Below are positions 43,075 to 51,307 of a stretch of DNA of 62,085 nt, in pieces. The first letter of the stretch is position 1. Every line of letters starts with the position of its first letter. The notes under the pieces were generated by a model. The model searched no databases. It worked only from the letters and a program-made list of their open reading frames with translations, and was not told where the DNA came from. A program made the position numbers and the translations under genes. This DNA comes from an uncultured Vampirovibrio sp. (lineage in GTDB: Bacteria; Cyanobacteriota; Vampirovibrionia; Gastranaerophilales; Gastranaerophilaceae): positions 303 to 62,387 of the forward strand of contig CAJTPW010000007.1 in assembly GCA_910578465.1 (NCBI GenBank). Direction: 5' to 3'.

Positions 43075-44751
43075 ATGGAAAATGAGAAATCAGATATCTT
43101 AAAAGATACAAACAGTGCTGCATTGACGGGTACGGGTTCTGATACAGGCGCGGGCAAAAAAGCCGAGAACGCAAATGAAGGTACAGGGCTTTTTAAAGCT
43201 GCATGGTGGATTGCGGTAATTATTCTTTTATCGAAAGTGGCAGGTTTTTTAAGGGATATTGTTGTTGCAAACTATTACGGGGCGGGCGTTGTGTCCGATG
43301 CGTATTTTTATGCCTATCAAATCCCCGCTCTTGTGCTTGTAATTTTGGGCGGGGTCGGAGGTCCTTTCCACAGTGCAACTGTAGCTGTTTTTTCAAAACT
43401 CATAACGGATTTTAAGGCAAAACCTGCAGAAGATGTAAAGAGACTTTTTAATACCTTTGAAACCTTTACTATGATACTATTTGCGGCGGGTGCGCTTCTC
43501 TGTTTTTTCTTTCCCGAGCAAATTATGCGGGTTATTATAAATGACGGCTCGGCTGAACTTGTGAATTTAGCGGCATTCCACCTGAAAATTATGTCCCCGA
43601 TTGTTTTTATAGGGTCTGTTATGGGTCTTTATTACGGGATTTTGGTTACATATAAGCGGTTTTTGCTGCCAAATATTTCTCCTTCAATGCTTTCTTTGGG
43701 CATTATAGCGGTTTTATTGATTACAAAAGGGGATAAAACAGGCTATTTACTTGCTTTGGGTACCACAATAGGGGCTCTGTTGCAGCTTATGGTGCAGATG
43801 CCTGCTGTTTTGAAGCTTGGATACAGCTTTAGGCCTGCTTTTGACTTTTTCAAAAATAAAAATTTTAATGAAATTTTAGAACTTTTATTTCCCGCATTTT
43901 TAAGCTCAACAATAGGCCAGCTGGGTGTTTACGTTGATATGTTTTTCTCATCGGGACTAAGGGAAGGAAGCTGGACTGCATACGGGTATGCAAACAGAAT
44001 TTTTCAATTCCCTGTGGGAATGCTTCTGACGGCAATTTTAGTGCCGCTTTTCCCACTGTTTTCAAGGCTTGTAGCCAAAAAGGACGAGGATGGTGTCAGA
44101 CATTATTTCCAAAAAGGAGTCGGGACATTAATATTTGTCGGAACCTACCTGATGACAGTGATTTTCGTTGTTCGAACGGATGCAATCCGCCTGGCGCTTC
44201 AAAGGGGTGCGTTTGATAATGAAGCGACGATTGTTGTATCTGAAATCCTTTTTTATATCACGCTTTCAATTATTCCATATGTCTTTAGAGACAGTGCCAC
44301 AAGGCTTTTCTATTCCTTTAATGACTCTAAAACCCCGTTTTTAATAGCAATAGCGTGTATTGTTTTGAAATGTATTTTGAATATAATTCTGGTTAAACCC
44401 TTTGGTATCAACGGTATTGCGCTTGCTACGACCCTTGTAACCCTTTTTAATGCTACAACTTTAGGAATTTTGCTGCGCAAAAAAATTAAAATAGGGTATA
44501 CGAGGCTTTTGAAAAATGTCTATAAGATATTAATATCGGGTGTTTCGGCGTTTTTAACAGGCTATATTATAAGTGAAATTTTTGATAAATTTATCGAGTG
44601 GAATTTTATGACAGGGGCTCTAAAACTTATGCTTATAGGGGCTGTAATGCTTGTTGTATATGCAATTTGCGCGTATTTAACAAAGATTGAATATCTGAAC
44701 GATTTGATAGAGCGCATTAAAAATCACGGGAAAGTGGAGACACAGGCGTGA
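43075..44751 (+). CDS. murJ: Lipid II flippase MurJ
   Basis: This 558-residue MATE-like protein of the MOP superfamily has about 14 membrane segments and moves lipid II outward for peptidoglycan synthesis. Signature regions: KVAGFLRDIVVANYYGAG, VSDAYFYAYQIP, the GLREGSWTAYGYANRIFQFP stretch, and FRDSATRLFYSFNDSKTPF. Residues 1-40 form an extra polar, acidic N-terminal tail. I chose ATG 43075, one base after the preceding stop; a TTG at 43057 would overlap the spoIID gene. Its stop overlaps the tsaC start codon. Confidence 0.93.
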   Translation: MENEKSDILKDTNSAALTGTGSDTGAGKKAENANEGTGLFKAAWWIAVIILLSKVAGFLRDIVVANYYGAGVVSDAYFYAYQIPALVLVILGGVGGPFHSATVAVFSKLITDFKAKPAEDVKRLFNTFETFTMILFAAGALLCFFFPEQIMRVIINDGSAELVNLAAFHLKIMSPIVFIGSVMGLYYGILVTYKRFLLPNISPSMLSLGIIAVLLITKGDKTGYLLALGTTIGALLQLMVQMPAVLKLGYSFRPAFDFFKNKNFNEILELLFPAFLSSTIGQLGVYVDMFFSSGLREGSWTAYGYANRIFQFPVGMLLTAILVPLFPLFSRLVAKKDEDGVRHYFQKGVGTLIFVGTYLMTVIFVVRTDAIRLALQRGAFDNEATIVVSEILFYITLSIIPYVFRDSATRLFYSFNDSKTPFLIAIACIVLKCILNIILVKPFGINGIALATTLVTLFNATTLGILLRKKIKIGYTRLLKNVYKILISGVSAFLTGYIISEIFDKFIEWNFMTGALKLMLIGAVMLVVYAICAYLTKIEYLNDLIERIKNHGKVETQA

Positions 44752-45329
44752 ATTTAGCGGATTTTGACGGTAAAATTTCAAGCGGGGAAATTTTAGGCTT
44801 TGAAACAGACACTGTTTGGGGTTTGGGGTGTCTGCCCGATGATGAAGCTGCTGTTGGCAAGATTTATGAAATAAAAGGCAGAGACCGCTCTAAGCCTCTG
44901 ATTTTAATGAGCAACAGGGCTGAAAATCTTTTGCCTTATGTTAAAAATGTATCTCAATATGCTAAAAACCTTATGGAGAAACATTTCCCCGGGGCTCTAA
45001 CTTTAATATTCGAAAAAACCGACCTTGCACCCGCTTTTATAACGTCTGGTAAAAACACTGTAGGGATAAGGATTCCTGCGCATAGCGGTTTTCAAAATTT
45101 ATGCTCAAAAATTCAAGGCGGGGTGCTTGCAACAACTTCCTTAAACCGCTCAAACGAGAAGCCTGCTGCAAATTACGATGAGGCGGTGCGGGAATTCGGG
45201 GTTGAATTTGGCGGAGCCGTTAATGTTATAAAACCTGAAAAACCTTGTCTTTCAGGGGTTTCATCCACTGTTGTGCTTTGTACGGGCGATAGCCCTGTTG
45301 TTTTGAGGCAAGGAAGTGTTGAAATTTAA
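44748..45329 (+). CDS. tsaC: Threonylcarbamoyl-AMP synthase (Sua5/YciO/YrdC family)
   Basis: This 193-residue enzyme makes threonylcarbamoyl-AMP from threonine, bicarbonate and ATP for the t6A37 modification of tRNA. Motifs: FETDTVWGLGC, IYEIKGRDRSKPLILM, HFPGALTLIFE, TVGIRIPAH and LATTSLNRSNEKPA. It is the short form without the Sua5 C-terminal domain. The start is GTG at 44748, which overlaps the murJ TGA (GTGA), so translation is coupled. It ends just before the structured non-coding stretch. Confidence 0.93.
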   Translation: MNLADFDGKISSGEILGFETDTVWGLGCLPDDEAAVGKIYEIKGRDRSKPLILMSNRAENLLPYVKNVSQYAKNLMEKHFPGALTLIFEKTDLAPAFITSGKNTVGIRIPAHSGFQNLCSKIQGGVLATTSLNRSNEKPAANYDEAVREFGVEFGGAVNVIKPEKPCLSGVSSTVVLCTGDSPVVLRQGSVEI

Positions 45330-45852
45330 TCAAAATCTTGTTTTAACCAGTAAACACTTAAATCCTGAAATAGAGAGGATTTTGGTTGAATGGACCGTAA
45401 AAGATGCAAAGGGAATTGGTTGAGCTGGGGCGAAACCAATGAGCCTGTATGCAGAGCTGAGTTTGAATGCGAAGGTTCAAGATTTCAATTGCAAATCATA
45501 GACGGGACCGTCCGTCTTGGATTATTGCGAGCTCACAGGTTTTGGTCAACCTGTTCGCAAAGGATGTTTCACATCCCGCAAAATCCGCTCCCTGAAACTA
45601 AAACCCTTGAAATGGAAGGATTTCATTTATTTTTTAAACAATCTTATGTATTGTCGATTTTCTTGTTTCAAAGGTTTGAAAACGAACACAGGGCGGTCTG
45701 TTGCACATCAACTTGTTATTAGAGAGATTAATATGTCATGCTTCGCAACAGTGTTCTTATTTCAAACCTTCTGTGCTCCAAAATCTTTACCAAACCCAAA
45801 CGGAACAGGTTTTGGCATTTAATCAAGTATATCTGTATAAATACGGCTAAAA
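45330..45852 (+). ncRNA. Candidate large structured RNA in 523-base gap
   Basis: No convincing gene lies here, but the plus strand holds a dense series of hairpins: AAATCCT/AGGATTT (45360-45382, extended by AACC/GGTT), ATTGGTT/AACCAAT (45415-45440), AGACGG/CCGTCT (45500-45517), TTGCGA plus ACAGGTT with AACCTGT plus TCGCAA (45525-45560), GGATGT/ACATCC (45562-45576), the 98-base dispersed element (45672-45769), and a final CCAAACC/GGTTTTGG (45790-45815). GATTTTGG (45378) could also pair with CCAAAATC (45778), closing a domain of about 400 nt. RNase P, tmRNA and SRP RNA hallmarks were sought and not seen. The identity is unknown and boundaries are approximate. Confidence 0.45.
45672..45769 (+). 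repeat. Dispersed hairpin element, copy 2
   Basis: This 98-base element has the same length as copy 1. Outer stem AGGTTTGAAA/TTTCAAACCT (10 bp, perfect), internal loop AC/TTA, stem GAACAC/GTGTTC, bulge AGGGCGGTC, stem TGTTGC/GCAACA. Relative to copy 1 the outer stem is replaced on both sides, and G-C becomes C-G in the second stem, so pairing is kept while sequence changes. Confidence 0.72.
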
Positions 45853-46071
45853 TCACTCCAAAAGCTTTGAAGCTGGGATTTTTAGGGCTTGAGCAATCAT
45901 AAAAAGTTTCAGCATACTGGGCGCACCAAGGCCTCTTTCAAGTTGCGTAATTCTGGCATCTGTCAAATCTGCCTGAATACCGAGCTCTGTCTGGGTTAGA
46001 CCCGCCTGCTTTCTGTATTTTTTTATGTTTTTACCGATAAGTTTTTTAATTTCATTAAAATCCACTGCCAT
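45853..46071 (-). CDS. Small XRE-family regulator
   Basis: This 72-residue protein is a single HTH_3 domain (IGKNIKKYRKQAGLTQTELG, then DLTDARITQLERGLGAPSML). It resembles 13367-13579 in size and form. It is divergent from a 60-residue protein gene; an inverted repeat (46084-46105) lies between them and could be the shared operator. Confidence 0.83.
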   Translation of the reverse strand: MAVDFNEIKKLIGKNIKKYRKQAGLTQTELGIQADLTDARITQLERGLGAPSMLKLFMIAQALKIPASKLLE

Positions 46072-46083
46072 AGTTTTATTCTA

Positions 46084-46105
46084 AGTATATTTTTTATGTT
46101 ATACT
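46084..46105. promoter_or_regulatory. Shared operator/promoter of the divergent XRE-small protein pair
   Basis: AGTATA (46084-46089) and TATACT (46100-46105) are separated by ten T-rich bases. TATACT also reads as a plus-strand -10 box for the gene at 46138. Confidence 0.5.
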
Positions 46106-46137
46106 AATAGCTGAGCTATGAGTATGGAGAAAAATAA

Positions 46138-46320
46138 ATGATATCAAACAAAAAGGAATTTGATTTGGAAGGTGAGATTTACAAACTTATCGGCATTAAA
46201 AATTTGCTGAATGCCTGGTCAACAGAGGATGACAGGTATGAATCATTTTATATTGCAAAGGCATTAAACGAAATTACAAATAATATTGTTAAAATTTTAA
46301 AAATTGACGCCTCAGGTTAA
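46138..46320 (+). CDS. 60-residue protein of unknown function
   Basis: This small protein (MISNKKEFDLEGEIYKLIGI to KILKIDASG) is acidic and predicted mostly helical, with no membrane segment. GGAGAAAA precedes the ATG at a good distance, and a terminator overlaps its 3' end. It is divergent from an XRE regulator, an arrangement common for self-regulated small modules, but no toxin family is recognised. Confidence 0.65.
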   Translation: MISNKKEFDLEGEIYKLIGIKNLLNAWSTEDDRYESFYIAKALNEITNNIVKILKIDASG

Positions 46321-46333
46321 ACCGAAAGGCGTC
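46306..46333. terminator. Hairpin terminator between 46138-46320 and eno
   Basis: GACGCCT (46306-46312) and AGGCGTC (46327-46333) form a 7-bp stem overlapping the stop codon of the small gene and lying just past the eno stop. Flanking T/A runs allow use from either side. Confidence 0.65.
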
Positions 46334-46339
46334 TTAAAC

Positions 46340-47680
46340 TTATCCGCAATTTCCGTTGCAGCCGCGCTCGCAGGAGCCCATAGAACAGCCGCCCGTTACT
46401 TTTTGCCCCTTAAATGCCCGAAGACCCGGGTATTTTGCCCCAAGACCAAGCATTTCTTCAATTCTTATCAGTCTGTTATATTTTGCAATACGCTCGGAAC
46501 GGCTCATAGAGCCTGTTTTAATCTGTCCTGAATTTGTGCCTACGGCTAAATCCGCAATGAAAGTATCTTCCGTTTCGCCCGATCTGTGGGAGATTACGGT
46601 TGAATACCCCGCCTCTTTTGCCATATTTATGGCATCCAGAGTTTCAGAAAGTGTTCCTATCTGGTTTGGCTTAATTAATATTGAATTGGCTAAACCCCTT
46701 TGTATACCTCTATTTAGAAGATATGTGTTTGTTACAAACAAATCATCCCCGACAAGCTGGCACCGTCCTGAAAGCCTTTCCGTGAGCATTTGCCAGCCTT
46801 CATAATCGTTTTCTGCCATGCCGTCTTCAATGGAAATTATCGGATATTTTTCCGTTAATTCGGCTAAAAACTGTACCATTTCGGGTCTTGAAAGGGTTTT
46901 ATTTTCTCCTTTCAGTTCATATCTGCCTTCTTTGTAAAATTCGCTGGATGCAACATCCAGAGCTATTTTTACTGTATCTGTCGAATATCCCGCCTTTTTA
47001 ATTGCATCTAAAATGACCTTAAGTGCTTCTTCATTTGAACCTAAATTTGGTGCAAAACCGCCTTCATCGCCCACAGATGTTGCGAGGCCTTTTTCTTTTA
47101 AAATGCTCTTCAAGGTGTGAAAAACCTCAGAGCCTATTCTTACGGCCTCCTGAAAATTTACGGCACCTGCGGGGACTATCATAAATTCCTGAAAATCTAT
47201 GTTATTGTCTGCGTGCGCGCCGCCGTTAATTATATTCATCATAGGGGTTGGAAGCGTGAGTGCGTTTATGCCCCCGATATATTGAAAAAGCGGTAAGTTG
47301 AGCGATAAAGATGCTGCTTTTGCAACGGCAAGAGAAACGGCCAAAATTGCATTAGCGCCAAGTTTTGACTTATTTTCCGTTCCATCCAGCGAAATAAGCA
47401 AGTTATCGATTTCTCTTTGATTATAAGGATGTTCACCTGTTAATTCGGGAGCTATTATTGAATTTACGTTATCGACTGCTTGAAGTACACCTTTGCCCAG
47501 ATACATGGATTTTTCGTTATCACGAAGTTCCAGTGCTTCAAGTGTTCCCGTTGATGCACCGGACGGTACGGCAGCCCGCCCCATAATTCCTGATGAGAGG
47601 GTGACATCCGCTTCAATTGTCGGGTTTCCTCTTGAATCCATAATTTGTCTTGCTTTAATGTTTTCAATATATTCTGACAT
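46340..47680 (-). CDS. eno: Enolase with cysteine-rich C-terminal tail
   Basis: This 446-residue glycolytic enzyme converts 2-phosphoglycerate to phosphoenolpyruvate. Motifs: IMDSRGNPTIEADV, GGAHADNNIDFQEFMIVP, SVGDEGGFAPNLGSNEEAL, the Mg site SIEDGMAENDYEGW, LVGDDLFVTN, ILIKPNQIGTL and ISHRSGETEDTFIADLAVG. After the normal end (near GLRAFKGQKV) there is an extra tail with cysteines at 432, 437, 441 and 445 (TGGCSMGSCERGCNGNCG). Enolases usually end about 15 residues earlier without such cysteines; the tail could bind metal or form disulphides. It is a single-gene unit with AAGGAAGGA before the ATG. Confidence 0.96.
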   Translation of the reverse strand: MSEYIENIKARQIMDSRGNPTIEADVTLSSGIMGRAAVPSGASTGTLEALELRDNEKSMYLGKGVLQAVDNVNSIIAPELTGEHPYNQREIDNLLISLDGTENKSKLGANAILAVSLAVAKAASLSLNLPLFQYIGGINALTLPTPMMNIINGGAHADNNIDFQEFMIVPAGAVNFQEAVRIGSEVFHTLKSILKEKGLATSVGDEGGFAPNLGSNEEALKVILDAIKKAGYSTDTVKIALDVASSEFYKEGRYELKGENKTLSRPEMVQFLAELTEKYPIISIEDGMAENDYEGWQMLTERLSGRCQLVGDDLFVTNTYLLNRGIQRGLANSILIKPNQIGTLSETLDAINMAKEAGYSTVISHRSGETEDTFIADLAVGTNSGQIKTGSMSRSERIAKYNRLIRIEEMLGLGAKYPGLRAFKGQKVTGGCSMGSCERGCNGNCG

Positions 47681-47915
47681 TTTTCGTCCTTCCTTTAGTT
47701 TTTAAAAAGTATTACATTGTTATGCGGTTTTCACAATAAGCATAATAGGGTATATCCTTGCGGGGGACACGGTCTTTCGGATTGGTTCGTTTAATTAAAG
47801 AAGTTTTCGGATAATATGTGTTAATTTTTTTGAAGCATATACGGTTCCTGACGCAAAAATATTCTTTTGCATGATTTTAAACATTAAACATTTAATTTTA
47901 GTGAGGATTGATTTT

Positions 47916-48542
47916 ATGAGAATAGCGCCGTTAGGTTTAAATGTAACAGGCTCTTCAAGCTTTTCATTTGAAGGAAGACAAAGAGTAAGAACATTTACGC
48001 CCGATGAAATTGTTCAAGAGCAGGACACATTTTTAAAAAGGGAAGATAACTATACAAAAAAATATAGAGAACTCATAAAAGATGCTGATATGGCCATGAT
48101 AAAAGCCGAAACCAAAGAGCCGTCCCTTTCAACGGACGATATTAATTTCCTTTTGGAAATTAAGGACTATGATAAATTCAGGGCGCTTATAACCGCTCCT
48201 GTTACGGTTCCAAGGGGCAGGGGTAATATGGAAACCAACATTTTCTTTTATACGGATGCTGCTGCAACCAAAAAGCTTGTAAAAAAGCTGAATGACAGAG
48301 CTGCCCTGAAGAAAATTTTAACTCAAAGAATATGGGATGATAATAGAACAGTGTTTTTCAACATCGCGCAAAATGATGATGTGAAAAAGGCGAAGGCACT
48401 TCAAGAAGGACTTTCCGCCAAGGAATTTAAAAAGTTTATGAGCGCAAAAAATGATTTATACGAATCCCCGTATTCTGTTGCAAAGGAACAAAAGGGCGCC
48501 CTAAAAGCCTATTTGGACCCTATTTTTGCGGATGAAACATAA
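47916..48542 (+). CDS. Protein of unknown function, possibly ankyrin-like
   Basis: This 208-residue protein starts at ATG 47916, which has GTGAGGAT upstream; an in-frame ATG at 47871 would add a hydrophobic leader without a ribosome site. The N-terminus (MRIAPLGLNVTGSSSFSFEG) is polar. The middle is charged and helical, and ETNIFFYTDAAATKKLVKKL followed by NRTVFFNIAQNDDVKKAKAL looks like ankyrin-type helical repeats, but the consensus is loose. It has no cysteine or signal peptide. Function unknown. Confidence 0.65.
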   Translation: MRIAPLGLNVTGSSSFSFEGRQRVRTFTPDEIVQEQDTFLKREDNYTKKYRELIKDADMAMIKAETKEPSLSTDDINFLLEIKDYDKFRALITAPVTVPRGRGNMETNIFFYTDAAATKKLVKKLNDRAALKKILTQRIWDDNRTVFFNIAQNDDVKKAKALQEGLSAKEFKKFMSAKNDLYESPYSVAKEQKGALKAYLDPIFADET

Positions 48543-48646
48543 TTTAACATAAGATATAAAGATTGTATTAAAAAAAACAGATTTTGAATTTTTTTACCTT
48601 ATAATCTTAAACAAGAAGAGAAGGATACCTTTAAAAAGGAGAAAAA

Positions 48647-48973
48647 ATGCAAGCGGTACTTACAAACAATGTTAATGTTCAATCCGAGTATAATTTGGAC
48701 CAAACCCTTGAAAGATTGTTCGGTGATTTGGATACGGCAGATAATATGACAAAAAATGCCATTGAGAATGACATTGTAAAATTTGGCGCAAGTGCTGTAG
48801 ATTTTCTTGTAAATAAGGTTAGAACCGCAAAAGGTGCGCAAAGAGGCGTTGCTGCGATGAGCTTAATCAGAATAGGCGAAGATTCAATTAAACCCTTAAA
48901 AGATGTTGCAATTAAAGATATGAGTTTTCAGTGGATTGCAAATTATTTAATCAGGGAAATTTCCGGAAGATAG
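48647..48973 (+). CDS. Small HEAT-repeat-like protein
   Basis: This 108-residue helical protein carries a HEAT-like unit (GAQRGVAAMSLIRIGEDSIK, with PLKDVAIKDM following) and a similar upstream one (NAIENDIVKFGASAVDFLVN). A perfect AAAGGAG ribosome site suggests good expression. HEAT units mediate protein binding; in cyanobacteria, short relatives act as phycobilin lyases, but no such pathway is present here, so no function is assigned. Confidence 0.7.
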   Translation: MQAVLTNNVNVQSEYNLDQTLERLFGDLDTADNMTKNAIENDIVKFGASAVDFLVNKVRTAKGAQRGVAAMSLIRIGEDSIKPLKDVAIKDMSFQWIANYLIREISGR

Positions 48974-49090
48974 GCTTCATAAAAGGGTTTAAGAGGTGAA
49001 GACCAATAAAACCCGTTGTCTTTTCGTCTAATAAAGAAAATTAAAATAAGCCAAATAAATAGTCATTTTTGGCAATGAAGATAACTTAAC

Positions 49091-49140
49091 AAAAGTGCAT
49101 AATTCAATCAAAAGATAATTGAAATATGCACTTTTTGCAT
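49091..49140 (+). terminator. Large hairpin with T tail upstream of the SLH gene
   Basis: AAAAGTGCATA (49091-49101) pairs with TATGCACTTTT (49125-49135), and TTCAAT with ATTGAA inside it; TTTTTGCATTTTT follows. It probably terminates the HEAT-like gene, or is a stabilising 5' structure of the SLH mRNA. Confidence 0.7.
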
Positions 49141-49184
49141 TTTTAAAAAGTAAAAAAGTTAATCTTTAATTTAAAGGAGGAAAG

Positions 49185-51188
49185 ATGACTATTAAAAAAT
49201 TCGTATTAACCGCAACAGCTGTGGCAACGGTGTTTGCATTTACGGTGCCCGTAAGCTTTGCAGCATGTTCTACAGGGGCTGCTTGTCCTATAGATTCTTT
49301 GCAGAAAGTTAATCCTTCAACTGCAACATGTTCAAAATGCAAATCTTCAATGGATGCTTGCAAATGTAAAAAAAAGAGAAGTTTCAATTTTTTCAAAAGA
49401 AACAAATGCAACCCCTGCGAAACGGGAGCAGCAGCACCGTGCGATCCTTGCAAAGTGAAAAAAAATGATTGCGACCCTTGCAAAAAGGACCCCTGCAATA
49501 AGCCTAAATGCGACAAATGCTCTACAGGCTTAGGCTCAAGCTGTCTAAATCAAAGAACACACTCAAATATGCAGGTTTATGCATATCCGGGTGCTATCTA
49601 CTCACCTGCAAACATTGCCGTAACAGGTGAATCTGCAAACAACTCAGTAGTTTCAGACCAAACAATTGCTGAAATTCCTGTAGTTCCGGGTGTTCGTCTT
49701 TCTGATGAATGCGTAACAGGCGCTGCAGCACCTATCATTGACCCTGCATTACTTCCGCCCAAGGAAGATTGCTGCCCGGGTGCTGATGTACAATCTCCAA
49801 ATTCTATGCAGGCTATCTACAAAGAAATGGAAAAATGTGACCCTTGCATGACATCTAAGAAAGACTGCGGATGTGCAACAGGCGGTGCAAGCCACCTTGG
49901 CCAGAGCTATCCCGATGTTTCAGACAGATACTGGGCTTCAGCAGACATTAACCGTTTAACGGATCAATGTGTTGTTGTAGGTTATCCCGATGATTTATTC
50001 AAACCGAACAGAAACGTAACCAGAGCTGAAATGGCAGCAATGGTTGTAAAAGGTTTCAACCTTGAATCTACCCAAATGACCGATGCAGGAAACTTTGCTG
50101 ACGTTCCTTACAGCCACTGGGCTCATGATTTCATTAACAAAGGCGTAAGCGCTGATATGCTTGCAGGTCACTCTTCAAATAAATTCTTACCTGAAAACCA
50201 CATTACAAGAGCAGAAGCTTTAACAATTATGTCTAAAGGTTTAAAATGCCCTATGGACAATTGCAAAGCTGAAGAAATCCTTGCTAAATTCAGAGACGGC
50301 GGACAAGTTCCTAACTGGGCAAGAGAATGTGTTGCAAAAGCAATTGACGTTGGTGCTCTAAAAGATTCAAAAACATCTGATTTAATCAGACCGAATGATA
50401 ATGCAACAAGAGCAGAAATCGCTACAATGCTTCAAAACACAAGAATTGCAGGCGGATATGACAAAAACGCTCCTGAAATGACAGCAATGGGTCCTGCAAA
50501 AACAACTTATGTTGAAAAAGAAACACCTGTTTGCATTCCGACCCTTGAACTTTCAATGAAAGACCAGGTGAACGCTAAGAATGCTAACGTTGGTGAACAA
50601 TTTGCAGCTGAAACTATCCATGAAATCACAATTAACGGTGTAACTTACCCTGCAGGAAGCCGCGTAAACGGTAAAATCACCGAAGTTATAAGACCGTCAA
50701 AATGCAACCCCGGCGCAATCAAACTTTCATTCACAGAAATCGTTGGCTGCGACGGATGTAAGCAAATCCTTCCAAAACAGGTTTTAACCGCTAAAGTTGA
50801 AAAATGTAAAGACGTAAACCCTGTTGTAAGATTAATCCAAATGCCGTTTACATTTGTAGGTTCTACATTAGGTCTTGCAGGACGTACGGTTGGCGGTGCC
50901 GCAATAGGCTTGAGCAACGCTGTTGAAGGCTTATTTGATCAGGTTGGTACAGGTACGGGCGAAATCCTTTCAGGACAGTTTAAAGCCGGCGGAAGAAGCT
51001 ACATCGACGGTATTAAGACAACAGTTAAAGCTCCTGTGGATATCGTAAGAACTGCAGCTGTAGGTACAGCAGGTTTATTCAACAACACTGTTGATGAAAT
51101 CGCTTATGTTGTAGACGGTGCAGGCAACAGAATCACAAGAGTGAACCCGAAAGATAAAATGACCATCGCCTTTGGCAACAATAAGTAA
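49185..51188 (+). CDS. Secreted SLH-domain envelope protein with Cys-rich segment
   Basis: This 667-residue protein has a signal peptide at 1-26 (cleavage after SFA; the following AAC is a poor lipobox). Residues 30-125 are Cys/Lys-rich with repeated CxxC-type units (TCSKCKSSMDACKCKKKR, CDPCKVKKNDCDPCKK). SLH domains lie at about 240-420 (YPDVSDRYWASADINRLTDQ, FKPNRNVTRAEMAAMV, FADVPYSHWAHDFINKGVSA) and bind cell-wall polymer. The C-terminal 220 residues hold a beta-rich part and a glycine-rich amphipathic part (VGSTLGLAGRTVGGAAIGLS). AAAGGAGG precedes the ATG and codon use is highly biased, so it is probably abundant, perhaps an outer-envelope or S-layer-like protein. The C-terminus lacks a clear porin barrel. 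Confidence 0.9.
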   Translation: MTIKKFVLTATAVATVFAFTVPVSFAACSTGAACPIDSLQKVNPSTATCSKCKSSMDACKCKKKRSFNFFKRNKCNPCETGAAAPCDPCKVKKNDCDPCKKDPCNKPKCDKCSTGLGSSCLNQRTHSNMQVYAYPGAIYSPANIAVTGESANNSVVSDQTIAEIPVVPGVRLSDECVTGAAAPIIDPALLPPKEDCCPGADVQSPNSMQAIYKEMEKCDPCMTSKKDCGCATGGASHLGQSYPDVSDRYWASADINRLTDQCVVVGYPDDLFKPNRNVTRAEMAAMVVKGFNLESTQMTDAGNFADVPYSHWAHDFINKGVSADMLAGHSSNKFLPENHITRAEALTIMSKGLKCPMDNCKAEEILAKFRDGGQVPNWARECVAKAIDVGALKDSKTSDLIRPNDNATRAEIATMLQNTRIAGGYDKNAPEMTAMGPAKTTYVEKETPVCIPTLELSMKDQVNAKNANVGEQFAAETIHEITINGVTYPAGSRVNGKITEVIRPSKCNPGAIKLSFTEIVGCDGCKQILPKQVLTAKVEKCKDVNPVVRLIQMPFTFVGSTLGLAGRTVGGAAIGLSNAVEGLFDQVGTGTGEILSGQFKAGGRSYIDGIKTTVKAPVDIVRTAAVGTAGLFNNTVDEIAYVVDGAGNRITRVNPKDKMTIAFGNNK

Positions 51189-51243
51189 ACGCCATTGATG
51201 AGTGGAAATTAATCCTTCAAAAGGAAGCCATAATATCAAAGAT

Positions 51244-51278
51244 AAAAGGGATAGAGCTTTAAAACTCTATCCCTTTTT
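51244..51278. terminator. Bidirectional intrinsic terminator after the SLH gene
   Basis: A 13-bp perfect stem AAAAGGGATAGAG (51244-51256) / CTCTATCCCTTTT (51265-51277) with T runs on both strands separates the SLH gene from the convergent DUF212 gene. Confidence 0.95.
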
Positions 51279-51307
51279 GTAAACGGATTTTTATATAAAA
51301 TAAAAAC

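Noticed and set aside
45390..45722. A 110-codon open frame in the structured gap after tsaC
   Set aside because: Composition and codon use are unlike neighbouring genes, no domain is recognisable, and it runs through the hairpins and the dispersed element; structure explains the sequence better.
23437..45769. Integron attC sites as explanation for the dispersed hairpins
   Set aside because: attC sites keep conserved outer boxes and a variable centre; these have the opposite pattern, and there is no integrase in the window.
45330..45852. RNase P RNA, tmRNA or SRP RNA in the structured gap
   Set aside because: None of their universal sequence elements could be found on either strand.
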